Virus record (IMG/VR): IMGVR_UViG_3300028837_000778 | Location: 1 to 41,442 of that record | Direction: 5' to 3' (one strand) | Length of the DNA: 41,442 nt | Origin: a virus | Shown here: positions 16,255-24,100 of the stretch, piece by piece | Layout: the number at the start of each line of letters is the position of its first letter | Numbering within the stretch: the stretch's first letter is position 1 | The notes under the pieces: generated by a model | Seen by the model: only the letters and a program-made list of their open reading frames with translations | What the model was told of the DNA's origin: nothing | The model's database searches: none | Position numbers and translations under genes: made by a program

Positions 16255-16340
16255 AGGAGAAAAGGCGCAGGTCTAATCTCACCCCATCTGAGAAACGAAG
16301 CGAGGATATACAGGACATCTTGGACTTACTAAAGCGGTAG
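16255..16340 (+). other. Open extension in another frame after the giant gene, no start codon
   Basis: The frame one base back from the end of the giant gene stays open to TAG 16338-16340 and reads protein-like (IEEKRRRSNLTPSEKRSED, then IQDILDLLKR). It has no ATG, GTG or TTG near its beginning. It could be the true C-terminus after a frameshift, a gene with an unusual start, or chance. Confidence 0.3.
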
Positions 16341-16365
16341 TTGACATAATATGTTATACTATAAT
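16341..16365 (+). promoter_or_regulatory. Possible promoter before the scaffold/capsid genes
   Basis: TTGACA (16341-16346) and a perfect TATAAT (16360-16365) are present, but only 13 bases apart, shorter than the usual 16-18. AGGAGG follows at 16371. It is the best sigma70-like match in the late region. Confidence 0.35.
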
Positions 16366-16385
16366 GGATTAGGAGGTTTAATACA

Positions 16386-17060
16386 ATGTTGGACGGAACT
16401 GGGAACCAAGGGGACACTTCTGCTGCTACTGCGCAGGACACTTCAGGCGGTGAGCAGGGAACTTCAAAGCAAGAGCCGAAACTTATACCGGAAACCGAAG
16501 CACAGAAGCTAGTGAGTGATGCTCTGGCAAAGGCTGGCAGGGATGCCAAATCCCTTGAAACCAAGAAGGCTGAACTGGATAGACAAGCACAGGAACTCAC
16601 TGACTGGCAGGCAAGGAAAGACGAGGAAGAGCGCAAGGCTGTTGAAGGCAATCCTGAACTGCTGGATGTTTACCAGCAAAGGAAAGCACTCCGAGAGAAA
16701 GAGGCAACCTTCAAAAAAGAGCAAGATGAGTTTGAGCAGAAAAAACTGGAACACCAAGTTGAAGTTGAAAGTGCTAGGGAAGTGCAGAGGGATGTTGACA
16801 TCTTTGATATTGTTCAGGAGTATGAGGGTGGAGATGCTATGAAACTAAAGACTCTATGCGTCAACTTCAATGCAACATCCAAAGAGCAAATTCGTAAGGC
16901 TGCTGATACCCTCTGGGAAAAGAAGGGAACTCAATCATCCTCAGATACTACCAAGCAAAAGCGTGATTCTGGTATGACGATTGGCGGAGGTGCTAGACTA
17001 AGCGACCTATCTCCTAAAGACCGAGTAAAGGAAGCTGATAAGCTCCTGAGAACAAAATAA
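16386..17060 (+). CDS. Capsid scaffolding protein
   Basis: 224 aa, very charged. The low-complexity N-terminus (GTGNQGDTSAATAQDTSGG) is followed by a long coiled coil rich in Glu, Lys and Gln (about residues 35-140) and a basic C-terminus. This composition and its location directly before the major capsid gene are the standard signs of a scaffold. ATG follows TTAGGAGGTTTAATACA. It guides procapsid assembly and leaves before DNA entry. Confidence 0.75.
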   Translation: MLDGTGNQGDTSAATAQDTSGGEQGTSKQEPKLIPETEAQKLVSDALAKAGRDAKSLETKKAELDRQAQELTDWQARKDEEERKAVEGNPELLDVYQQRKALREKEATFKKEQDEFEQKKLEHQVEVESAREVQRDVDIFDIVQEYEGGDAMKLKTLCVNFNATSKEQIRKAADTLWEKKGTQSSSDTTKQKRDSGMTIGGGARLSDLSPKDRVKEADKLLRTK

Positions 17061-17073
17061 GTGAGGTGAAAAA

Positions 17074-18054
17074 ATGGCACTTACTTTGGCAGAATACGCC
17101 AAACAAGCATATGATGACGGCAATTTGCTACTGGGCAATATAGCCGATTGGTTTCTTATGGAATCCAATGTAGCCCAACTCTTACCCTGGCAAACTTCCC
17201 CGCAACTCGCCGTCAAGATAATCGCCTGGAATACCCTGCCCACCGTTGGCTGGAGGAAAATAAACGCTTCGTACAGCGAATCAACCGGCACCTACGAACA
17301 CAAGATTGAGAGCAAATACATCTTCGGGCATGATATTGACGTAGATGTTGTGCTGGCAAAAGCCGGGAACACAATCGGGGACGTAAGACAGAACCAGCGT
17401 AAGATGAGCGCAAAGGCGATGGCGTTTGAGTTCAACGACCAGTTCATAAACGGAGACCCCGCCAACGATGAGTTCAAGGGTATCTCAAGCCGTGTTGATG
17501 ATGCCAATGATGCTGGTTTTACCGACCAGTATATTGACGCCGGCAGTGCAACTAATAACAGGGGGATACTCTACGACACAACTGAACGCCACCGCTTCAT
17601 GGACAATGTGGCAAAACTTATCCATGTCATCTCAGAGCATAAACCGGATGCTCTTTACATGAACGCTAAGATGTATCTGGCTTTTGAAGCTGCGTTGAGG
17701 CGAGAGAATGTGCTGAGACAGACTGAGGATATGTTCGGCAGGGTAATAAACGCCTATGGTGGAGTTCCTCTAATTGACATTGGCATCAAGGCTGACCAGT
17801 CCACTCAGATTATTCCAAACAATGAAACTCTGAGTGAAGGCACGGAAGAAACCTCTATCTATGCGGTAAAGTATGGTGAGGAGGAGTATATGTGGGGTGT
17901 CCAGCAAGCAGCTATGGAAGCTAGAGACCTCGGTGAACTGCAAACCAAGCCGTGTTACCGTGATAGGGTAGAGTGGGTTGTAGGTCTTGCCGTCAGTAAC
18001 CCCAGGTCAATAGCCAGAGGCTATGGCTTTGTTCCCGATGCCGATGCGAGTTAA
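17074..18054 (+). CDS. Major capsid protein
   Basis: 326 aa, directly after the scaffold. The N-terminal sequence MALTLAEYAKQAYDDG and the segments TPQ-like LPWQTSPQL, INGDPANDEFKGI and YGGVPLIDIG are typical of HK97-fold coat proteins of phages with separate scaffolds. The tail AVSNPRSIARGYGF also fits. It forms the icosahedral head. GTGAGGTG precedes the start. Confidence 0.85.
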   Translation: MALTLAEYAKQAYDDGNLLLGNIADWFLMESNVAQLLPWQTSPQLAVKIIAWNTLPTVGWRKINASYSESTGTYEHKIESKYIFGHDIDVDVVLAKAGNTIGDVRQNQRKMSAKAMAFEFNDQFINGDPANDEFKGISSRVDDANDAGFTDQYIDAGSATNNRGILYDTTERHRFMDNVAKLIHVISEHKPDALYMNAKMYLAFEAALRRENVLRQTEDMFGRVINAYGGVPLIDIGIKADQSTQIIPNNETLSEGTEETSIYAVKYGEEEYMWGVQQAAMEARDLGELQTKPCYRDRVEWVVGLAVSNPRSIARGYGFVPDADAS

Positions 18055-18086
18055 ATAGGTACAAAGTAAAAGGGAGGTTAAATAAA

Positions 18087-18521
18087 ATGTTTGACTACAA
18101 TATGATGTTGCTGGACGGTTCAGTAGACCATGACCCCGATACCGATACGGCAGCTACCTCAACTGATAGAGATGCTACAAGTGGGGCTGCTGTCATTGAT
18201 ATTGGCGAAGGCGGCACTCCTGCCAGTGGACTATCCTGTGTTCTGATACTGCCGGCTGCTTCTGCTGATGGGGATATATTAACGGCGAGGCTTGAGGTAT
18301 CAGATGAGGCAGACTTCAGCGATGATGTTCATGTGCTGGACTTGTTTGAGATAGATGCTGCCGTTGAGGGGCAGATACTCGGTTCAGAGACTCCAGCCGT
18401 GGTTATCCGCAGGTTCTCCACCAAGAAACGCTATGTCAGGTATGCTGGCACGGTTACAGCAGGGGACGACTTCAAGAAGGTCAAGTGTTTCCTAACGCCA
18501 TACGCTTTCCATGTTCTATAA
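18087..18521 (+). CDS. Capsid decoration / Bbp16-like protein
   Basis: 144 aa. The N-terminal segment MFDYNMMLLDGSVD is followed by a beta-rich domain (RDATSGAAVIDIGEGG, RYVRYAGTVTAGDDF). The pattern and the place right after the major capsid protein match Bbp16-like head proteins thought to decorate the capsid. GGGAGGTTAAATAAA precedes the start. Confidence 0.65.
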   Translation: MFDYNMMLLDGSVDHDPDTDTAATSTDRDATSGAAVIDIGEGGTPASGLSCVLILPAASADGDILTARLEVSDEADFSDDVHVLDLFEIDAAVEGQILGSETPAVVIRRFSTKKRYVRYAGTVTAGDDFKKVKCFLTPYAFHVL

Positions 18522-18533
18522 AGGAGGCTGGTG

Positions 18534-18854
18534 ATGGGAAATGCAGTAAAAGGACTTTCGTTTTCGCCAGGGTTTATTACCCTGACAGATGATGGTGGGA
18601 ATAGAACAAAGTATCCGATAGCCGATGTGCTAAGGGCTTTGGACATTCCTACTGGACTGACCTATACGCAGGTGCCTGCGGTAAAAGCTCTGGCGAACGT
18701 TAACGCTATCCTGATACGGACTTTGATTGATAGACAGGTATTGGATGAGTCATTCCTAGAGAACAACGATATAGACTTAGACCATATCATCTATGCTATT
18801 GAGCAGATGGGCGGCGACTACGGAGACCCTGACTTATCGGGGTCGGAGACATAA
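18534..18854 (+). CDS. Hypothetical structural-cluster protein, 106 aa
   Basis: ATG 18534 lies six bases after AAGGAGG; the GTG at 18531 is too close to it. The protein starts with a small beta-rich segment (SFSPGFITLTDDGGNRTKYP) and continues with helices (KALANVNAILIRTLIDRQVL). Its place between decoration and another structural gene suggests a head or neck role. Family not recognised. Confidence 0.6.
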   Translation: MGNAVKGLSFSPGFITLTDDGGNRTKYPIADVLRALDIPTGLTYTQVPAVKALANVNAILIRTLIDRQVLDESFLENNDIDLDHIIYAIEQMGGDYGDPDLSGSET

Positions 18855-18964
18855 ATGGTATACTTCCAGCCTGGTCGGTTAGGAGAGCTACTTGGATAGT
18901 TGATTGGGATTAAGTTCTGAGTTAGCTATCCTAGGGCTTAATCAACGAAATAGGGAGAGAAACA
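18855..18964 (+). other. Short leader with predicted H-type pseudoknot and 14-codon frame
   Basis: A frame of 14 codons (MVYFQPGRLGELLG) starts immediately after the previous stop and ends at 18899. Two helices then interleave: 18894-18899 with 18926-18931 (6 bp), and 18900-18905/18909-18914 with 18937-18945 (TTGATT and ATTAAG competing for one CTTAATCAA arm). This is an H-type pseudoknot arrangement ahead of the start at 18965. It could control translation; no known riboswitch class fits by eye. Confidence 0.4.
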
Positions 18965-19591
18965 ATGCAAACGAAAATAAGAGGTATCCGAGCTGATAGT
19001 GGTGCAACCGAAATAGACATCAAGGCTTCCAAAGAGGGTGCTGCATATGTAGCTCAGTATCTTCCGCCCTACGCACTCTTAAATGAGGCTGGCGTGGTAT
19101 TCGGCTTTGACACATCTGGTGGTACAGCCAAGACCTGTGTTGAAGCTATGCCGACAACCTCGCCTGAGTGGGGGCTTTACAATTACAGCACCGACAAGTA
19201 CCTTGTGCTTCTGCACGTTGCTGCTATCTCAGAGAGTGGCACTATGGGTCTTGGACTTGCTGTGGTCGTGGCTGCTGCTATCGGGATACAGACTGTTGCG
19301 GCTGCTGACTACTCCGGTGCCACAAAGACCTGCATGAACGGCTCTGGGAATGTCCCGCAAGCCTTTGTTCTCAATAACCCGGCACTCATCAATGGTACTC
19401 CATCGTGGGTCGCCTTTGACCTGCTGAACCAGACTTCGGCTATTGCTGTCGGTACTGGTGTTAAAGCCAGGATTGACGGTCTGGTGATGGCACCTCCGGG
19501 CGGAGTGGTTGGTATTGAGGTAGTTGGGCTTACTGGCTCCACCGCACTCTACGACATCAACGGCATCTTCGCCATGATACCGTTTGACTAG
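18965..19591 (+). CDS. Putative virion structural protein, 208 aa
   Basis: A beta-rich protein with Gly/Ala-rich stretches (ESGTMGLGLAVVVAAAIG) and no catalytic motifs. AGGGAGAGAAACA precedes the ATG. Ala-rich segments are not flanked by charged anchors, so a buried core is more likely than a membrane span. It follows the capsid genes and is followed by a terminator, so it may be a highly expressed head or fibre subunit. Not recognised further. Confidence 0.6.
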   Translation: MQTKIRGIRADSGATEIDIKASKEGAAYVAQYLPPYALLNEAGVVFGFDTSGGTAKTCVEAMPTTSPEWGLYNYSTDKYLVLLHVAAISESGTMGLGLAVVVAAAIGIQTVAAADYSGATKTCMNGSGNVPQAFVLNNPALINGTPSWVAFDLLNQTSAIAVGTGVKARIDGLVMAPPGGVVGIEVVGLTGSTALYDINGIFAMIPFD

Positions 19592-19620
19592 ACCTGAGAG
19601 TAGCTTCTAGCAAGGAAGTG

Positions 19621-19658
19621 AAGGGGAGTAGGGAGTTCAATCTTTCTACTCCCCTTTT
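19621..19658 (+). terminator. Intrinsic terminator-like hairpin after the capsid genes
   Basis: Perfect 11-bp stem (19621-19631 with 19646-19656), 14-base loop, then TTTT counting the stem end. The T-run is short, so it may attenuate rather than stop transcription. The next Shine-Dalgarno AGGAGG follows at once. Confidence 0.65.
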
Positions 19659-19670
19659 AGGAGGAGAGAA

Positions 19671-20219
19671 TTGGCTGTAAATGTACGGGGCGAGTCTGAC
19701 ATCAAATCTGATATATTGCGACATAGGAGACAATACTTTGTGAAAGATGTAAAGGCACCGCTGTTATGCTCTTTGACCAGATGTGAGCAAAGAAGGCATA
19801 AATTCCTAGAGAGAATTTACCTATTGTGGGATGTCTTTGTGATTGTCAGGAGTATTTACAGATACCCGGAACCGACAAGAGAGAACATCAAGAAACGAAT
19901 GAACTCTGTATTATTTGATGTATGGGATGAGTTTTTTGAGAGAGATACCAACGAAGGTAAGACTGCTTTATTTAAGGCAGTCAGAAGAGTTTTAGCGGTT
20001 GAAATTGAGCATGATAGTCATTACTCTGAAAGATTCACCTGGTTTCTTAAAAGATTGGCTGAGAAATATGTCAGTGGGGAGTGGCCGCCGCTTGAACCAT
20101 GGTGTCCTGTGGATTATTGGAATGACCCTGTTAAGGAAGAGGAACTGAGAAAGGCTGTTATGGAATTTAGAGCAAACTTAACCATCGGTGGCAGACCATT
20201 TAACGAGGTGGAGACATAG
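19671..20219 (+). CDS. Hypothetical protein, 182 aa
   Basis: Start TTG 19671, seven bases after AGGAGG; no in-frame ATG lies close. The protein is rich in charged and aromatic residues (RRQYFVKDVKAPLLCSLTRC, RFTWFLKRLAEKYVSGEWPP) and has no membrane span. It lies between the capsid and connector genes, so a head-completion role is possible. I do not recognise it. Confidence 0.55.
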   Translation: MAVNVRGESDIKSDILRHRRQYFVKDVKAPLLCSLTRCEQRRHKFLERIYLLWDVFVIVRSIYRYPEPTRENIKKRMNSVLFDVWDEFFERDTNEGKTALFKAVRRVLAVEIEHDSHYSERFTWFLKRLAEKYVSGEWPPLEPWCPVDYWNDPVKEEELRKAVMEFRANLTIGGRPFNEVET

Positions 20220-20220
20220 G

Positions 20221-20427
20221 ATGTTGTATGAGTTCAAGTGCCCCGAACATGGTAAATTTGAAGTCAACCAGCCTATTACGGCTGAACATAAAGCAAACTG
20301 TCCCAAATGCGGGAGAGAGTGCCAGCGTGTATATTCCCGCCTTCAATGGATTTGGGCAGGTAACGCTTATAGACCTGATGGTAGTCTGCGGGAAGACAAG
20401 GATTATGCACCAGTAATGAGGGGGTAA
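20221..20427 (+). CDS. FmdB-like zinc-ribbon protein, 68 aa
   Basis: ATG 20221 follows GAGGTGGAGACATAGG. The zinc ribbon is YEFKCPEHG / CPKCGREC, typical of small FmdB-type proteins, followed by QRVYSRLQWIW. Such proteins occur in phage structural clusters. Its exact role is not known; it could be a regulator or a small virion component. Confidence 0.65.
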   Translation: MLYEFKCPEHGKFEVNQPITAEHKANCPKCGRECQRVYSRLQWIWAGNAYRPDGSLREDKDYAPVMRG

Positions 20428-20429
20428 TT

Positions 20430-20594
20430 ATGGTAACAGCAACAGCAGAAAAAGTGGTTAGAAAGAAAAGGAAACACCGAGCACCTGCAAGCCCTGAAAC
20501 CCAATTACTCAAAGAGTTGAAACAGGTAAACCAAAATCTCAAGGAAATAAAAGTTCTGCTTGAGAATATATGGCAGGGTAGAACGCCCTGGTAA
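20430..20594 (+). CDS. Small basic coiled-coil protein, 54 aa
   Basis: Starts three bases after the previous stop with GGGGTA upstream. The N-terminus is basic (VVRKKRKHRAPA) and is followed by a heptad-patterned helix (TQLLKELKQVNQNLKEIKVL). It could oligomerise and bind nucleic acid or protein. Function unknown. Confidence 0.55.
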   Translation: MVTATAEKVVRKKRKHRAPASPETQLLKELKQVNQNLKEIKVLLENIWQGRTPW

Positions 20595-20606
20595 GGAGAT
20601 GATAAC

Positions 20607-20801
20607 ATGAGAGGACACGGTATGGATTTGGACATCGGATACCCTAATATGACCAGAGAAGTCAATGTAGAGAACTTTGCCGAAGTAACCAGTGAGATTA
20701 AAGAGACAACGGCACAGGTAGAGGGAGTTACTGAGGAATTGGAAAAGATTACTCTCGGCACCAGTATCCTTGCTGATGTTGACTTGAACGAGGAGGTCTA
20801 A
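20607..20801 (+). CDS. Small acidic helical protein, 64 aa
   Basis: ATG follows AAGGAGATGATAAC. The C-terminal 40 residues form an acidic helix (EVTSEIKETTAQVEGVTEEL). The last base of its stop overlaps the next start. Unknown function, in a run of small accessory genes. Confidence 0.5.
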   Translation: MRGHGMDLDIGYPNMTREVNVENFAEVTSEIKETTAQVEGVTEELEKITLGTSILADVDLNEEV

Positions 20802-20929
20802 TGAAAGACAAGATAGTTCAAGGTATCATTTACTTTTTCCTATCTCCGTTCCTGATACTGCATAAGCTACCAAAGTATCAAAGGGGATATGACCCTAGAG
20901 TTGGGCTTTGGTTGGTTGACCTGCATTGA
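20801..20929 (+). CDS. Small membrane protein, 42 aa
   Basis: ATG overlaps the preceding stop (TAATG) behind GAGGAGGTC. Residues 5-20 (IVQGIIYFFLSPFLIL) form one hydrophobic span, followed by a polar tail. The size suits a phage membrane peptide; function unknown. Confidence 0.5.
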   Translation: MKDKIVQGIIYFFLSPFLILHKLPKYQRGYDPRVGLWLVDLH

Positions 20930-20935
20930 GGGGTA

Positions 20936-20995
20936 AAAGCCACTCAAGGGTGGCTTTAATAATAAAGGGGGAGATGGGGAATACCTTGTCTCCCC
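20936..20995 (+). other. Two adjacent hairpins in a short gap
   Basis: An 8-bp stem (20936-20943 with 20950-20957, TCAAGG loop) followed by AATAATAAA, then a 7-bp stem (20968-20974 with 20989-20995). The first resembles a weak terminator, the second could mask the next gene's leader. Confidence 0.4.
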
Positions 20996-21018
20996 TAAGT
21001 ATTTAAGGGGGTAGAGGG

Positions 21019-21165
21019 ATGCCAGCAATAAAATTAGCTTGTGTAGCCCTTAGTATTAAAAGGGGAGAAACGCCTAAGTCTTATAGCAAGCAGGCGGCAG
21101 AGTTAGCCGAGAAGAATAGTGAGGAAGACCTAAGTAAGTGGTGCAAGGAATACCATAAAAAGTAA
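21019..21165 (+). CDS. Small hypothetical protein, 48 aa
   Basis: ATG follows GGGGGTAGAGGG. Polar and charged, including KRGETPKSYSKQAAELAEKN, with no distinctive motif. Its last codon is 12 bases before the next gene. Could be real given the strong Shine-Dalgarno site. Confidence 0.45.
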   Translation: MPAIKLACVALSIKRGETPKSYSKQAAELAEKNSEEDLSKWCKEYHKK

Positions 21166-21177
21166 AGGCGGTGGGGA

Positions 21178-22440
21178 ATGAGCAGAGTATTATCGGATGT
21201 AAGACAAACGGTAAGGCAGATACTTCGGGATGAGTTCACTGGCGTTGTATCAGACCAAGACTGGCAAGACGATGAGATAGATGTTCATATCGGGCATACG
21301 CTAGAAGAAATCTCGCAGTATTCACCCTATAGAACCAGAGAAGCTATCCCAACTGCGCTCAATTCCAGAGCAATAGATATAACTCCTATTGAGAATTTAA
21401 TCCAAGTAACTCATGCGGAATACCCGCCAGGCAGTGACCCAAGAGACTATCGTAATGTCAAAATACTTGATAGCGATACTATAGAAATAGACACAACATT
21501 AACCCCAGAGGCAGGTGAGCTTGGTGTAGTTCTTGGGATAGTAACATTCACTTCTGGTAGCACCACTGTTACCTGTAGTGGTGCGGCGGCTGCTCTTTTA
21601 ACTCAATTAGACAAAAACTATTTTATTAAACCATCTTCAAGCACCAGATGGTATCTTGTTTACTCGGTAGAGAGTAATACATCACTCACATTAGCGGAAC
21701 CAGTGAGGTCTATTGACGCTGTGGAAGACGATGAAAATGCAACCACATTCTGTTCTCACGCAGCACTTCTCTACTGTGCTAAGCTGCATGAACTTGATGA
21801 GGACTCTTCTACTCTTAACCCTGCCGAGGAGAAGGTTCTCATTGACGGCTCGGTTGCTTATGTTGCCTTAGCCTGGGTAAACACTATCAGGACTCATATC
21901 AAGCAAGCGGTATCTATTCTTACCAGTTCGGAAAGTGCTATCAGAGATATTTCCAATCGCATTGACCAATCAATAGACGACCTCAGTAAAGGCAGGACTC
22001 AGATAGACGATGCAAGGGCTTCTGCCGATACCGCTATTGATAATATGGTAGCCCGGATTTCTCAGGCGATGGACAATCTCTCTCTAGGACAGACCTATAT
22101 CAACAAGATAAACTATGGCGGTTCTCCCGAAAACGACTACGCCAACTATGCAGCAAGGGAACTCTCCAATGCCAATACCTTTCTCAATCAGGCAAGAGGA
22201 TATATCTCGGAAGGCACTACGGCAGACAGGTTCGGCTCTTATGCCGCCAGAGAATTACAGAACGCAAATTCATTTCTCAATCAGGCTGGCGGTTACATAA
22301 GGCAGGCAACAGGCAGGCTTTCAATAGGGAACGCAGTAAACACTTACCAGACTTGGGCGACAACAAGACTGGCATTATACCAGCGTGCTCTCAGAAAGAT
22401 TGAGAAACCAAAGAATTGGAGAGAATACCCGAAAGACTAG
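21178..22440 (+). CDS. Putative head-tail connector / virion protein with helical repeats, 420 aa
   Basis: The N-terminal 110 residues (VRQILRDEFTGV, WQDDEIDVHIGHTLEEISQY) resemble neck or adaptor proteins. A beta-rich middle follows (VTFTSGSTTVTCSG). The last 170 residues are helical with a duplicated motif, NYAARELSNANTFLNQARGY and SYAARELQNANSFLNQAGGY, about 38 residues apart. GGCGGTGGGGA precedes the ATG. The place between head and tail genes supports a connector; the repeats could form a fibre-like coil. Confidence 0.55.
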   Translation: MSRVLSDVRQTVRQILRDEFTGVVSDQDWQDDEIDVHIGHTLEEISQYSPYRTREAIPTALNSRAIDITPIENLIQVTHAEYPPGSDPRDYRNVKILDSDTIEIDTTLTPEAGELGVVLGIVTFTSGSTTVTCSGAAAALLTQLDKNYFIKPSSSTRWYLVYSVESNTSLTLAEPVRSIDAVEDDENATTFCSHAALLYCAKLHELDEDSSTLNPAEEKVLIDGSVAYVALAWVNTIRTHIKQAVSILTSSESAIRDISNRIDQSIDDLSKGRTQIDDARASADTAIDNMVARISQAMDNLSLGQTYINKINYGGSPENDYANYAARELSNANTFLNQARGYISEGTTADRFGSYAARELQNANSFLNQAGGYIRQATGRLSIGNAVNTYQTWATTRLALYQRALRKIEKPKNWREYPKD

Positions 22441-22450
22441 GAGGTAAATT

Positions 22451-22558
22451 ATGGCAAATGGAGTGCCACGCAAAGATGGTAGCGGGGGTGGAGTTAGAGC
22501 CAACAAGGGAAGGGGTGGGTGTAGTCCTACTCAGAAAGTAGGAAAAGGGAGAAAATGA
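22451..22558 (+). CDS. Small Gly-rich protein, 35 aa
   Basis: ATG follows CTAGGAGGTAAATT. It contains NGVPRKDGSGGGVRANKGRG, a pattern I have seen in tiny Gly/Arg-rich phage proteins next to tail genes. It is strongly basic. Only the Shine-Dalgarno site and the location support expression. Confidence 0.5.
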   Translation: MANGVPRKDGSGGGVRANKGRGGCSPTQKVGKGRK

Positions 22559-22566
22559 GGTGAGAT

Positions 22567-22923
22567 ATGTCAGACGAACTTAGAATAGGAGTAATATTAT
22601 CTTACAGCAAAGGAGGTGCACCAGAAAATAGAGTTGAGCATATTGAGGTTGATGTAACCGGGGATTCCTTTATCCACCAAAATCAATCGGTGGGAACATC
22701 GGAGGAAGAACTAACTCAGGGTGCAGATTTGGGTTCACCTGGCTATGTCTTTATCAAGAATTTGGATGCTACCAACTATGTAGAGGTTGGCAGCACTACT
22801 GGGGTTTACGATATTAAACTCCTAGCTGGCGAGATAGCAATCTATCGGCATAATAGCAATACGCTATACGCCAAAGCTAATACGGCAGCCTGTTTAGTGG
22901 AATACATCATCATAGAAGCATAA
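22567..22923 (+). CDS. Putative virion structural protein, 118 aa
   Basis: Beta-rich throughout (RIGVILSYSKGGAPEN, YVFIKNLDATNYVEVGSTTG), as in small tail or decoration domains. GAGGTGAGAT precedes the ATG. Aromatic and Gly-Thr turns suggest a jelly-roll or Ig-like fold; this is inferred from composition. Confidence 0.55.
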   Translation: MSDELRIGVILSYSKGGAPENRVEHIEVDVTGDSFIHQNQSVGTSEEELTQGADLGSPGYVFIKNLDATNYVEVGSTTGVYDIKLLAGEIAIYRHNSNTLYAKANTAACLVEYIIIEA

Positions 22924-22936
22924 GGAGGTTTTAACA

Positions 22937-23116
22937 ATGAAAATAAAGCTAAAGGAAAACCGCATATTCAGAAGCACCGTTGACGGCGAGGATATTCGGG
23001 TGGGTAATCAACCAACGGAAGTCAGTGATAAAGTTGGGAAATACCTGCTTGAGTCGTTCCCCGCTATACTGGAGCTTGATAGCTCAGAGGAAAAACCAAA
23101 GAAGGAGGCAAAGTAA
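22937..23116 (+). CDS. Small hypothetical protein, 59 aa
   Basis: ATG follows AAGGAGGTTTTAACA, a near-perfect site. Mixed charge, with a Lys/Glu-rich tail (SSEEKPKKEAK). One base separates its stop from the next start. Reading a longer downstream gene from 22980 would conflict with this frame, so the downstream start is set at 23118. Confidence 0.6.
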   Translation: MKIKLKENRIFRSTVDGEDIRVGNQPTEVSDKVGKYLLESFPAILELDSSEEKPKKEAK

Positions 23117-23117
23117 G

Positions 23118-24004
23118 ATGGGACTGTTAGTACCGAGATTTCTAGTACCAAGGAGGGAGCAAGTGGGGGATGGCATAACCAAGCTGAGAACCAGAACACA
23201 GGCACAGAAATTCACTACCGACTTCCGAAGTATTGAGAGTGCCTTTCCACAATGCCTCAACCTGCCTGACTGCAATCAGAGATGGCAGTATCTCGTTAGT
23301 GTAATGGGAGCGCAGGGGACACTAGACCCTGAGATGTGGGACTACATCGGGCGATTCAGGTCAGCAATCGGACAGCCGAGGCGGGAAGTCAGGGACAAGG
23401 TGGTAACTACCGCCTTTGTGGACTTCATAGTTGACCAGCTACAGACCGAGACATCCGTATTCGGTGACTTCAAATACCACGATTCAGGGATTGGCACTGG
23501 TGCAGAAGCAGCAGGAGATACTGCTCTTGGCACTCCTTGGGGTGGTTCAAGGGACACTGGCACGCAGACTGAGACAGACCACGATACCTACAAGTCTGTG
23601 GCTACTACTACCTACAACGCCACAAAAGCTATCACCGAACACGGGCTGTTCAACACCTCTGATACTGTAACCCTGATGGACAGAACCAAGTTTGACGCTA
23701 CCAATGTGGTGGATACCAATCAGATTGGAAATGGTCTGCCGTTAGCGCAAGTTAACGGGCAATACGGGGTGAATTGCGGGAACTCTAAGGGCAAAGCCTA
23801 TGACAATCCGCAGCCAAGCCCAGTGAATGACATTAAAGTAACTGGGAAGGTTCAGAGACTAGAGGTTGAGGAGTCTACCAATAAGACCTCAAATAGCGCC
23901 CCGCATCCAGCAACGATGGATGAAGAGATAGTCCAAGCCGAGAGGAAACTCTCGGAGAGCCTTGCGAGTTCACCTTTGAGATAAGTTTTACTGCTGGCGG
24001 GTAG
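23118..24004 (+). CDS. Split virion structural gene, exons 23118-23726 and 23960-24004
   Basis: Exon 1 gives 203 codons ending DATNVVDTNQI, exon 2 gives PCEFTFEISFTAGG and TAG; the spliced protein is 217 aa. A C-terminal beta strand ending in TAGG is familiar from phage tail-associated proteins, while the unspliced frame ends in an unrelated tail at 23984. The intron between the exons carries all group I core elements. The middle region (YKSVATTTYNATKAITEHG) is beta-rich. Start ATG 23118 is preceded by GAAGGAGGCAAAG. Likely a tail or neck protein. Confidence 0.8.
23727..23959 (+). ncRNA. Group I self-splicing intron, probably subgroup IA, 233 nt, no ORF
   Basis: P1 pairs exon 23721-23726 with the guide 23733-23738, with a U-G pair at the splice site. 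P2 is 23739-23744/23753-23758. P3 is 23765-23769/23899-23903. P4 is 23775-23779/23808-23812. P6 is 23819-23824/23841-23846. P7 is 23857-23861/23929-23933. P8 is 23904-23909/23917-23922. P9 is 23938-23955 with a GAAA loop. Consensus boxes P (AATTGCGGGAA), Q (AATCCGCAGC), R (GTTCAGAGACTA) and S (GATAGTCC) all occur in order. A hairpin between P7 and P3 (23862-23866/23886-23890) fits the P7.1 of subgroup IA. The terminal G is 23959. Confidence 0.95.
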
Positions 24005-24100
24005 GTTGACTTCTGAAACTACATTGTGTTTTGCTTCCTAATTGGATTACAAGGCAAATAGATGGGTTTGCTGAATAAATGAGGTAGACAAAGGGTTACT
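24005..24100 (+). other. Short gap without a gene
   Basis: These 96 bases between the spliced gene and the repeat protein hold no frame with a ribosome site and no strong hairpin. An AGGGTT site precedes the start at 24101. Confidence 0.5.

Noticed and set aside
22980-23117. Longer N-terminus for the split virion gene
   Set aside because: It would overlap the well-supported 59-aa gene in another frame, and ATG 23118 has its own ribosome site.
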